Assembly: GCA_030043215.1 (NCBI GenBank)
Contig: JASHYG010000445.1
Coordinates: 1-5,290 of the forward strand
DNA: 5,290 bases
Direction of reading: 5' to 3'
Source of the DNA: Gammaproteobacteria bacterium
GTDB lineage: Bacteria; Pseudomonadota; Gammaproteobacteria; Steroidobacterales; Steroidobacteraceae
Below, piece by piece: positions 1-5,290 of the stretch. Within the stretch, counting starts at the first letter, position 1; every line of letters begins with the position of its first letter. Under the pieces are notes generated by a model. That model searched no databases, had not been told where the DNA came from, and saw only the letters and a program-made list of their open reading frames with translations. The position numbers were made by a program, and so were the translations under genes.

Positions 1-1509
1 TCCCGGAAGCTCAACTGGGGCTTCGTCACCGAGCCGGAGCCGGGACTCCTCGGCCGCAGCATCCCCGTCCTGCGCGGCAAGGCGCTCGGTGGCTCATCCA
101 CGATCAACGGTCTCGTGTACGCGCGCGGCCATCGGCTGGACTACGACGACTGGCGCGCCATGGGGCTCGAGGGCTGGGGCTACGCCGACGTGCTGCCCTA
201 CTTCAAGCGCTCCGAGCGCAGCTGGCTCGGCGAAGGCCCGTATCACGGCGGATCGGGCGAGCTCGAGGTGACGGTGCCTCCGGCGCACTACGTTCTCACC
301 GATGTGGTCGGACAAGCCGCGGCCGCGGCGGGCTATCCGGTCACGCCGGACTATCACGGCGAGCGCTCCGAAGGGTTCATGCGGATGGAGATGACCGCGA
401 CCCGCCGGGGGCGTCGCGCGAGCGCCGCGCGGGCGTTCCTGTACCCGGCGATGCGGCGGCCCAATCTCACGGTGCGGACCCATGCGCTCGTCCATCGCGT
501 GCTGGTCGAGAATGGGCGCGCGGTCGGCATCGAATACATCCACGCCGGCCGGCCGCTGCGAGTCCGCGCCGAGCGGGAGGTCGTGCTGGCGGGAGGCGTC
601 TACGGCTCGCCCCAGGCATTGCTGCTCTCTGGGATAGGGCCGGCGGATGAGCTGCGGGCGCACGGCATCGAGCCGGTCGTCGACCTGCCCGGCGTCGGGA
701 AGAACCTGATCGAGCACCCGCTCGCGTTCACGTTGAACATCGCCCGGCCGAAGACCTTTCTGTCCGAGCTGCGCGTCGACCGCGCGGTGCTCTCGGTGAT
801 CCGCTGGGCGCTCCTCGGCACGGGACCCTTTGCGACCAACGCCTGCGCGGGCAACGTCTTTCTGCGCACCGAGCCGCACCTCGACCGGCCCGACATGCAG
901 CTCACCTGCCCCGCCGGAGGCGCGGCGGCGACGCCCGGCGCGCACATTTGGTACCCGAGCTTCAAGCCGCCCGCCCACGCCCTCGCGGTGGCCGTCTCCA
1001 TGATCCGCGAGGACAGCCGCGGCGAGGTCACCCTGCGCTCGAGCAATCCGGCCGACCCGCCCCGCATCCTTTTCAACTTGTTTCGCGAGCGAAGCGACGT
1101 CGAGCGCATGATCCGCGGAATCCGCGCCGCCCGCGAGATCTACTCGTGCGAGCCGCTGAAGAGCCTCATCGTGCGCGAGATCGCGCCAGGCTCCGAGGTG
1201 GCCTCCGACGCTCAGCTCGAGGAATACATCCGCCGCACCGGAGAGATCACGCAGCACCCCGTGGGCACGTGCCGCATGGGCCTCGATGAGCGCGCGGTGG
1301 TCGATGCGGAGCTCAGGGTGCGCGGCATTGCCGGACTGCGAGTGGTGGACGCGTCCGTGATGCCGAACGTCCCCGGCGGCAACACCAACGCCCCGACGAT
1401 CATGGTCGCCGAGAAGGGTGCGGACCTGATCCGCGGCCGGCGGCTGCCGCCGGCGCCGCCGCAGACCGCGGAGGCGCGCAGCTCCGAGCACTCCTCAGGC
1501 AGAGTATAA
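1..1509 (+). CDS. GMC-family FAD-dependent oxidoreductase (choline/alcohol dehydrogenase-like), 5'-truncated by window edge
   Basis: The frame is open from base 1 and ends at TAA 1507-1509, giving 502 visible residues. GMC enzymes oxidise an alcohol to an aldehyde by hydride transfer to FAD, usually in the cytoplasm. Seen here (numbered from window residue 1): NW at 5-6 and EPEP at 11-14; GMC signature 1, GKALGGSSTIN, at 26-36; signature 2 at about 198-212 (GSPQALLLSGIG); and the C-terminal catalytic region with HPVGTCRMG (His419) and GGNTNAPT (Asn461). The His/Asn pair is the choline-dehydrogenase type rather than the His/His of aryl-alcohol oxidase. About 60-75 N-terminal residues, including the GxGxxG nucleotide-binding loop, are missing compared with BetA. 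The last ~20 residues form a Pro/Ser/Ala-rich tail that is probably disordered. The substrate cannot be assigned, and no betaine genes are adjacent. Family call is firm; the name betA would be over-specific. Confidence 0.95.
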   Translation, partial: SRKLNWGFVTEPEPGLLGRSIPVLRGKALGGSSTINGLVYARGHRLDYDDWRAMGLEGWGYADVLPYFKRSERSWLGEGPYHGGSGELEVTVPPAHYVLTDVVGQAAAAAGYPVTPDYHGERSEGFMRMEMTATRRGRRASAARAFLYPAMRRPNLTVRTHALVHRVLVENGRAVGIEYIHAGRPLRVRAEREVVLAGGVYGSPQALLLSGIGPADELRAHGIEPVVDLPGVGKNLIEHPLAFTLNIARPKTFLSELRVDRAVLSVIRWALLGTGPFATNACAGNVFLRTEPHLDRPDMQLTCPAGGAAATPGAHIWYPSFKPPAHALAVAVSMIREDSRGEVTLRSSNPADPPRILFNLFRERSDVERMIRGIRAAREIYSCEPLKSLIVREIAPGSEVASDAQLEEYIRRTGEITQHPVGTCRMGLDERAVVDAELRVRGIAGLRVVDASVMPNVPGGNTNAPTIMVAEKGADLIRGRRLPPAPPQTAEARSSEHSSGRV

Positions 1510-1510
1510 T
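1505..1510 (+). promoter_or_regulatory. Candidate -10 element (TATAAT) overlapping the GMC stop codon
   Basis: TATAAT is a perfect sigma-70 -10 hexamer in otherwise GC-rich DNA, and it contains the TAA stop of the upstream gene. It would start a transcript near 1517, leaving a leader of about 65 nt before the 126-residue gene. The 17-bp-spaced -35 position (1482-1487, CTCCGA) is poor and there is no extended TG motif. A second AT-rich hexamer, TATATT, lies at 1536-1541, also without a good -35. Treat as a weak promoter candidate. Confidence 0.3.
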
Positions 1511-1512
1511 TT

Positions 1513-1548
1513 CGTGGGAACGGCGATTTGTGATCTATATTCCCCACG
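1513..1548 (+). repeat. Imperfect inverted repeat in the leader of the 126-residue gene
   Basis: CGTGGGAA (1513-1520) faces TTCCCCACG (1540-1548). The arms pair along their length with one extra C bulged in the right arm, around a ~19-nt AT-richer loop. There is no T-run after it, so an intrinsic terminator for the GMC gene is unlikely. It could be a 5' mRNA hairpin or an operator if transcription starts at about 1517. It may also be chance. Confidence 0.35.
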
Positions 1549-1568
1549 GGACGTCGAAGGTTTGTTGC

Positions 1569-1575
1569 AGGAGGG
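1569..1575 (+). promoter_or_regulatory. Strong Shine-Dalgarno fixing the start of the 126-residue gene
   Basis: AGGAGGG sits 6 nt upstream of the ATG at 1582. It is a near-perfect complement to the 16S 3' end at good spacing. This is the best ribosome-binding site in the window and settles the start of the following gene. Confidence 0.85.
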
Positions 1576-1581
1576 CAAGGT

Positions 1582-1962
1582 ATGAGACCTGCGAGTTTGG
1601 CCGAGGTCGCCGAACAGGTCATGGGGGGCGACTCGTTCGATCGGTGCCTCGGCAATTTCCTCGACGAGTTCTACCTGGCACCCTCGGCGCATGCCCTCAC
1701 CAAGGAGCCGGTGCCGCTCGCGCCGCGTTTCGCCGATCTCGGCCGAGTTCAGGACGCTTACCTCGCGGCAACGGCTGAAGAGCTCGCACGCCAGTTCGAC
1801 TTGCCGCTCCCCCATTGGGTAGATGCCGAGCTGCGGAAGCTTCACCGGCCGTGGTTTGCCTCTCCGCTTGCAGCCGTGCGCGCCGTTCTGCTCCTGGAGA
1901 GCCCGCCGGCATTCCGGTCTCGCAACCTGTTCGTGAGCGAGAACGCCTTGGCTCGGGCTTGA
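1582..1962 (+). CDS. Uncharacterised 126-residue protein, possible orphan member of a two-gene (nucleotidyltransferase-partner) unit
   Basis: ATG 1582 follows a strong AGGAGGG; TGA at 1960-1962 ends the gene. No signal peptide or membrane segment is visible. The sequence reads as a mostly helical soluble protein: N-terminal helix LAEVAEQV (6-13), FLDEFY (26-31), a loop rich in Pro/Ala, helix DAYLAATAEELARQF (58-72), and a C-terminal block with RPWFASPLAAVRAVLLLESP (89-108) then AFRSRNLFVSENALARA (110-126). From memory, this layout and the RN(L/I)FVSxNAL ending recur in small proteins encoded just before DUF6036/AbiEii-like nucleotidyltransferases. No such gene follows here: 90 bp later comes a TPR gene. 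It could also be a stand-alone family. It lies 72 bp after the GMC gene, so read-through is possible. Coding status is firm; any antitoxin-like role is inference only. Confidence 0.85.
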   Translation: MRPASLAEVAEQVMGGDSFDRCLGNFLDEFYLAPSAHALTKEPVPLAPRFADLGRVQDAYLAATAEELARQFDLPLPHWVDAELRKLHRPWFASPLAAVRAVLLLESPPAFRSRNLFVSENALARA

Positions 1963-1997
1963 TGTTCAGACACTTTTGGAATATCTAAAGGGCCTAC

Positions 1998-2031
1998 TCG
2001 GGACTGGCGGCTGAAAACCGGCGCGTCCCGA
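1998..2031 (+). other. Hairpin between the 126-residue gene and the TPR gene
   Basis: TCGGGAC (1998-2004) pairs perfectly with GTCCCGA (2025-2031). Inside, CGG (2008-2010) can pair with CCG (2018-2020) around CTGAAAA. The downstream bases AATCTGCTATTG are AT-richer but not a U-tract, so it is at best a weak terminator for the 126-residue gene. It lies immediately upstream of the candidate promoter of the TPR gene and could instead be an operator. Confidence 0.4.
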
Positions 2032-2034
2032 ATC

Positions 2035-2043
2035 TGCTATTGT
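2035..2043 (+). promoter_or_regulatory. Candidate extended -10 promoter (TGCTATTGT) for the TPR gene
   Basis: TG (2035-2036), one base, then TATTGT (2038-2043) fits an extended -10 element, which can work without a good -35; the -35 position (2015-2020, AAACCG) is indeed poor. The predicted start point near 2050 is only about 3 nt before ATG 2053, so the message would be essentially leaderless. This agrees with the lack of a Shine-Dalgarno before that ATG. Confidence 0.35.
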
Positions 2044-2052
2044 CCGTCCACG

Positions 2053-4353
2053 ATGGGCGAGGCACCTCATCAGAGCGATCAATCTAATCCCGCCTCCCCC
2101 TCGGCGGCGCATCGGGCGTCCTCGCAGGAAAGCATGGCTGGCACGTCCGAGCCCGCCGCGGCGAGGGGGGAGACGGATCGCGTATGGCAGCGGATCAGGG
2201 AGCACCGCATCATCCAGTCGGCGCTCGGCTACCTGGCCGCCGCGCTGGCGCTGACCCACGTCGAGGACCTGATCGCCCGCGCCTACGGCTGGCCGGACTC
2301 GGTCGGGCAGATCCTCATTGCCGTCCTGGGCCTCGGGCTGCCCGTAGCGGTGACCTTGGCGTGGTATCACGGCCATCGGGCGAGCCGCCACGTCTCGGGA
2401 GCGGAGGCGAGCATCATCGCGATCCTGCTGCTGCTGGGGGCAGGGCTGCTGTGGGCGCTCGTGCGCCCTCACCAGATCGCCCTCTCGGGGCAGGCTGAAC
2501 AGAGTCTATCGGCCCAGAATCCACCCGTTCAGCCGGCGCTCCCGGCGTCGAGCGCCGCGCCGGCGGCGACGGCTGTCCCGTCAGCGCCCTCGAGCAGTCC
2601 GCTCGCCACGGGTGCTGCCGCGGCCACAGCCGCCGCTGCTGCCCCCGCCCCCGGCAAGTCGCGCCTCGCCATCCTGCCCTTCGAGAATCTCTCTCCGGAC
2701 CCGAAGAACGCCTTCTTCACCGACGGCCTGCACGAGGAGATCCTCACGGCCCTGGCGAACCGCTCGCCGGACCTGGAGGTGATCTCGCGGACCACCATGA
2801 TGGTGTACCGCGGCGCGAACAAGACCGTGCAGGAGATCGCCCGCGAGCTCGGCGCCACGCACGTGCTGGAGGGCTCCGTGCGCCGCGAGGGCAACGAGGT
2901 GCGCCTGACGCTGCAGCTCATCGACGCGCGCAGCGACGAGCACCTCTGGGCGCAGGACTACGACCGTACGCTCGTCAATGCCCTGACGCTGCAGTCCGAG
3001 GTCGCAAACAAGGTGGCCTCGCAGCTCTCAGCGCAGCTCACGGGCCGAGCGAGCACGCTCGAGCCCCTGACGCACGACCCGGAAGCCTACGACCTTTATC
3101 TCAAGATGCAGCTCGAAAGGACCTCCTCTATCACAGGCATCAGTACGCCCGTCGCTGTTCTAGACGACCTGGAGGGCTTTCTCAACGGCGCAGTGGCGCG
3201 CGACCCGTCGTTTGCCGTGGCCTATGCGGATCGATCAGGCATACGCAACGCGCGGTTCTTCTACAACTACGACACCGATGGAAAGATATTGCCGTTGGCG
3301 CAACAGGACCTCGCAACAGCCGAACGGCTGGCGCCTGGCAACCCGAACGTGCTGTTTCAGAAGGGGTTGTATCTCGTCTACATCGAGCGGGACCTGAGCG
3401 GAGGACTCGCCGCCTATGAAGCCGCCGATGCCGCAGGGCTGTCCGATCCGGGCGCGTTGTCCATCACGTCCGAAGCCTTGGAGATGGCCGGCCGCCTCGA
3501 TGAGGCGGTTGACCGCTCGCAGCGCGCGCTGGCGCTCGACCCCAAAAATCCTTTTGCCCTGGGCGAATTGATCGGTGCACTGTTGGATGCCGGGCGGCCT
3601 TTTGCCCAAGTGCTGCGGTCCGTAAACGCTTACATTGCCGAATTTCCTGCGCGAGTTCCTCTAGGCCTGATAGACGGGCCGGTGTTCGACTACACGGGCA
3701 ACGCACAGGCTTTGAGCCGAGTTGCCGCAAGGATCATCGCCGCGTCTCGCGTTCCGATCAACGCAAGCGACAATGCGACATCTCTGTCATATGAACTATC
3801 TATATTGCGAGTCTCCCATCACTACCGCGAGAGCGCCGATCTGCTCGACCGCGCCACGACCCCGACGATTCGGTCGTACTTCGGCGGCTCCGGCGAGTAT
3901 CCGGTCGCGGAGCTTCGCGGCTGGACGCATCTGCTGCTCGGCGATCGGGATGCGGCGGCCCGGGACGGGCGCGAGGTCCTCGAGTTCGTCGCGCATCGGC
4001 GCGAGACGAAATGGAATCGCGCCTTGCTGCACCTTCTCGTCGCCGAGGGCAACACCTTCGTCGGCGATCGGGCGCGTGCCGTGGCTGCGTCGCGCGAGAC
4101 ACTGAGCCTCGCTCAGTGGCCGAATGATCGGCGGTTTGTGAGTCCCATCGTCGCCTGCGTGTACGCGTGGGCTGGCGCGAAGGACGAAGCGGCCGCGCTT
4201 CTCGAGCAACTCTCGACGCAGCTCCCTCCAGTCATGACCCCCGCCGAGATGGCGCGTGATCCGCTGTATGGCGTCCCGCTCGCGGGAAATGCCCGGTTCG
4301 AGGCACTGAGAGCGCGGCTCGAAGCGCAAATGGCGGCGACGAAGCTCGAGTAG
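2053..4353 (+). CDS. Membrane-anchored TolB-like/TPR-repeat protein
   Basis: A 766-residue protein ending at TAG 4351-4353. Visible order: polar N-terminus 1-43; WQRIREHRIIQ at 45-55; three hydrophobic segments at about 53-70 (weak), 82-104 and 117-138; a Pro/Ala/Ser linker at about 157-200; a TolB N-terminal/FlgO-like alpha-beta domain at about 203-305 (LAILPFENLSPD, FFTDGLHEEILTALA, EVISRTTMMVYRG, ATHVLEGSVRR, HLWAQDYDR); then helical repeats from PEAYDLYL (343-350) to the end, with the clearest TPR-like units near 413-450, 463-500 and 615-725. With three segments and a cytoplasmic N-terminus the TolB-like and TPR parts would be periplasmic. The TolB beta-propeller is absent, as are a winged-helix regulator domain and any cyclase domain, so the label adenylate cyclase sometimes given to relatives is not supported. 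TPRs suggest a protein-binding scaffold; the partner is unknown. Start is ambiguous: ATG 2053 lacks a Shine-Dalgarno, whereas Met28 (2134) has AGGAA shortly upstream. Both starts keep all domains. Confidence 0.9.
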   Translation: MGEAPHQSDQSNPASPSAAHRASSQESMAGTSEPAAARGETDRVWQRIREHRIIQSALGYLAAALALTHVEDLIARAYGWPDSVGQILIAVLGLGLPVAVTLAWYHGHRASRHVSGAEASIIAILLLLGAGLLWALVRPHQIALSGQAEQSLSAQNPPVQPALPASSAAPAATAVPSAPSSSPLATGAAAATAAAAAPAPGKSRLAILPFENLSPDPKNAFFTDGLHEEILTALANRSPDLEVISRTTMMVYRGANKTVQEIARELGATHVLEGSVRREGNEVRLTLQLIDARSDEHLWAQDYDRTLVNALTLQSEVANKVASQLSAQLTGRASTLEPLTHDPEAYDLYLKMQLERTSSITGISTPVAVLDDLEGFLNGAVARDPSFAVAYADRSGIRNARFFYNYDTDGKILPLAQQDLATAERLAPGNPNVLFQKGLYLVYIERDLSGGLAAYEAADAAGLSDPGALSITSEALEMAGRLDEAVDRSQRALALDPKNPFALGELIGALLDAGRPFAQVLRSVNAYIAEFPARVPLGLIDGPVFDYTGNAQALSRVAARIIAASRVPINASDNATSLSYELSILRVSHHYRESADLLDRATTPTIRSYFGGSGEYPVAELRGWTHLLLGDRDAAARDGREVLEFVAHRRETKWNRALLHLLVAEGNTFVGDRARAVAASRETLSLAQWPNDRRFVSPIVACVYAWAGAKDEAAALLEQLSTQLPPVMTPAEMARDPLYGVPLAGNARFEALRARLEAQMAATKLE

Positions 4354-4360
4354 CTCGTCG

Positions 4361-4377
4361 GGGTGCCGGAGGCGCCT
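4361..4377 (+). terminator. Possible weak intrinsic terminator after the TPR gene
   Basis: GGTGCC (4362-4367) pairs with GGCGCC (4371-4376) across a GGA loop, with one G-U wobble and a further possible wobble at 4361/4377. The stem starts 8-9 nt after the TPR stop and is followed by TTCT only, not a full U-tract. It is well placed in the 36-bp gap between convergent genes but weak by sequence. Confidence 0.4.
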
Positions 4378-4381
4378 TCTC

Positions 4382-4399
4382 CGCGGAGATCACTCCGCG
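4382..4399. terminator. Convergent-junction hairpin with the minus-strand stop codon in its loop
   Basis: CGCGGAG (4382-4388) and CTCCGCG (4393-4399) form a perfect 7-bp stem around the 4-nt loop 4389-4392, which contains the TGA stop of the minus-strand gene (4390-4392). An overlapping perfect 10-bp palindrome, CTCCGCGGAG, occupies 4379-4388. No U-tract follows on either strand, so this is a stable 3'-end structure in both transcripts rather than a classic terminator. Confidence 0.4.
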
Positions 4400-5290
4400 T
4401 GCGGTGACCACGGAGACGGCATGTAATACGGAACCGCGACGAACACTGCCTCGATGCGGTAGATCGCGCCGCCCTGGATCTTGAACAGCTCGAGCGCGCA
4501 CCAGGTATGCGGTGCCTTGATGGGTGAGACGCGGTGCTCGCCGTTCGTCAAGGTGTAATCGGTGAGCACCGCGCGATGGTCGATGAACATGCGCGCCATG
4601 ACGAGTCCGCGCTCCGGATCGACCACGAGGAAGCGGCGATCGCGCACGCGGTCGTCCCATCGATAGTATCCGAGCTTGAACTGCCCGCCGCAGGAGAGCC
4701 TCGTGAAGGGGTCTTTGGCCTCTCGGTCCCCGGCGCTGTCCCAGCCATCCTCCAGGCGCGAGCAGCTCGGATCGAACCGGGTATGCAGCGTGCCGTCGTT
4801 GCGCTGCAGCGTGCTGAAATAGCCGTTGGCGAGCTCGATCAGCTGCACGCGCGAGGATCGCTCACTCGCCGGCTCGGTCTCGAAGAACGAGGGGTCGTGC
4901 TTCAACGCCCCGAAGTGATCGGTCGGACCCGGTCCGTCCCCCTTGCGGCAGATGATCGACTCGACCTCGGTGATCTTGCGGCCGGCGACCCTCAAGCGCA
5001 GCGCGATGTAGGCCGGATTGCCATGCTCCTCGACCACGCCGTAGTAGCCGACCTCGCCGTCGGCCGTATCCGCGAACGAGAGATCGGAGTCGTGCCGGAT
5101 GCCGCTCACCGTGCCCCAGAGGCCGTCGCCGATCCGCAGCTGCACGTTGTTCTCGGTGAATCTGACGTGCGCCGCGAACGGAACCCTCGACGGATCGTGC
5201 GCCATCAGTCCTGCGAGGTATTGGTCGAGAATGCCGGTGAGGCAGGCCCGGTCGCAATTCGCGACCGCCCCGTCCTCCTGCGCGGCGCCG
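4390..5290 (-). CDS. Uncharacterised protein with two NTF2/SnoaL-like modules, 5' end beyond the window
   Basis: The stop is at 4392-4390 and the frame runs open to the right edge, giving 299 visible residues. The first ATG in the window (5205) is visible residue 29 and is probably internal, because the sequence just before it is in frame and family-like: NCDRACLTGILDQYLAGL at 11-28, followed by HDPSRVPFA and VRFTENN. A helix leading to FTEN and GDGLWG, then strands ending in LRLRVAGRKITEVESI, suggests a cone-shaped NTF2/SnoaL-like domain at about 12-115. A second half at about 148-290 repeats the plan: ELANGYFSTLQRNDG, FDPSCSRLEDG, LVVDPERGLVMARMF, LELFKIQGGAIYRIEAVF. Six cysteines are visible (12, 16, 114, 176, 200, 264), which would suit an exported protein, but any signal peptide lies outside. 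It ends 36 bp from the convergent TPR gene. I do not know its activity; a binding or lyase/isomerase role is only what the fold allows. Confidence 0.85.
   Translation of the reverse strand, partial: GAAQEDGAVANCDRACLTGILDQYLAGLMAHDPSRVPFAAHVRFTENNVQLRIGDGLWGTVSGIRHDSDLSFADTADGEVGYYGVVEEHGNPAYIALRLRVAGRKITEVESIICRKGDGPGPTDHFGALKHDPSFFETEPASERSSRVQLIELANGYFSTLQRNDGTLHTRFDPSCSRLEDGWDSAGDREAKDPFTRLSCGGQFKLGYYRWDDRVRDRRFLVVDPERGLVMARMFIDHRAVLTDYTLTNGEHRVSPIKAPHTWCALELFKIQGGAIYRIEAVFVAVPYYMPSPWSPHAE

Noticed and set aside
115..117. GTG at 115 as the start of the GMC gene
   Set aside because: The upstream codons 1-114 are in frame and contain conserved GMC sequence, including signature 1. The gene begins outside the window.
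94..1491. 465-codon open frame on the minus strand, antisense to the GMC gene
   Set aside because: It mirrors the GMC coding frame in GC-rich DNA. The translation is rich in Arg, Ala, Gly and His with no recognisable motif, while the plus strand carries all GMC signatures.
1963..1972. TGT-N4-ACA element after the 126-residue gene as a regulator site
   Set aside because: Only 3 bp per half-site; expected often by chance, and not positioned against a convincing promoter.
2521..2652. Ala/Pro/Ser-rich stretch as a DNA tandem repeat
   Set aside because: The bias is at protein level (linker residues about 157-200); the DNA shows no regular repeating unit.
3796..4329. 177-codon minus-strand open frame opposite the TPR domain
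   Set aside because: It is a shadow of the TPR reading frame, with no Shine-Dalgarno and no domain-like sequence.
4862..5257. Minus-strand open frame of 131 codons overlapping the NTF2-like gene in another frame
   Set aside because: Arg/Gly-rich low-information translation. The alternative frame on the same strand is clearly coding and family-like.
1..5290. CRISPR array, insertion sequence, attachment site, tRNA or rRNA
   Set aside because: No regularly spaced direct repeats, transposase or integrase reading frame, terminal inverted repeats or recognisable structural RNA sequence seen on either strand.

Overview
The window is uniformly GC-rich, densely coding DNA and most resembles a gammaproteobacterial chromosome. 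The TPR/TolB-like membrane protein has a form (WQRIREHRIIQ, then three membrane segments, then a TolB-like domain) that I associate with Steroidobacter-like and Xanthomonadales-like bacteria. That lineage call rests on memory of protein style and is tentative. I see no rRNA, tRNA, CRISPR array, insertion sequence or phage gene.

Layout: (1) Bases 1-1509, plus strand: the C-terminal ~500 residues of a GMC-family FAD-dependent alcohol/choline-type dehydrogenase; its N-terminal FAD-binding start lies left of the window. (2) Bases 1510-1581: a short spacer with a -10-like hexamer, an imperfect inverted repeat and a strong Shine-Dalgarno. (3) Bases 1582-1962, plus: a 126-residue small protein of unknown function, resembling proteins I recall as the first gene of two-gene units with a nucleotidyltransferase-like partner. 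No such partner is present here. (4) Bases 1963-2052: a 90-bp spacer with a hairpin and a promoter-like extended -10 very close to the next start. (5) Bases 2053-4353, plus: a 766-residue membrane-anchored TolB-like/TPR protein. (6) Bases 4354-4389: a 36-bp convergent junction with two compact hairpins. (7) Bases 4390-5290, minus: an uncharacterised protein that looks like two NTF2/SnoaL-like modules in tandem. Its reading frame stays open to the right window edge, so the true start is outside.

How they work together: the three plus-strand genes are close enough for read-through, but each spacer has promoter-like or hairpin signals, and no shared pathway is evident. The GMC enzyme probably oxidises a small alcohol; the TPR protein is probably an envelope scaffold or assembly factor; the minus-strand protein may be exported. 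I found no convincing new multi-gene system. The best second looks are the apparently orphaned 126-residue protein, the internal duplication in the minus-strand protein, the two competing starts of the TPR gene, and a compositional change inside the TPR domain.
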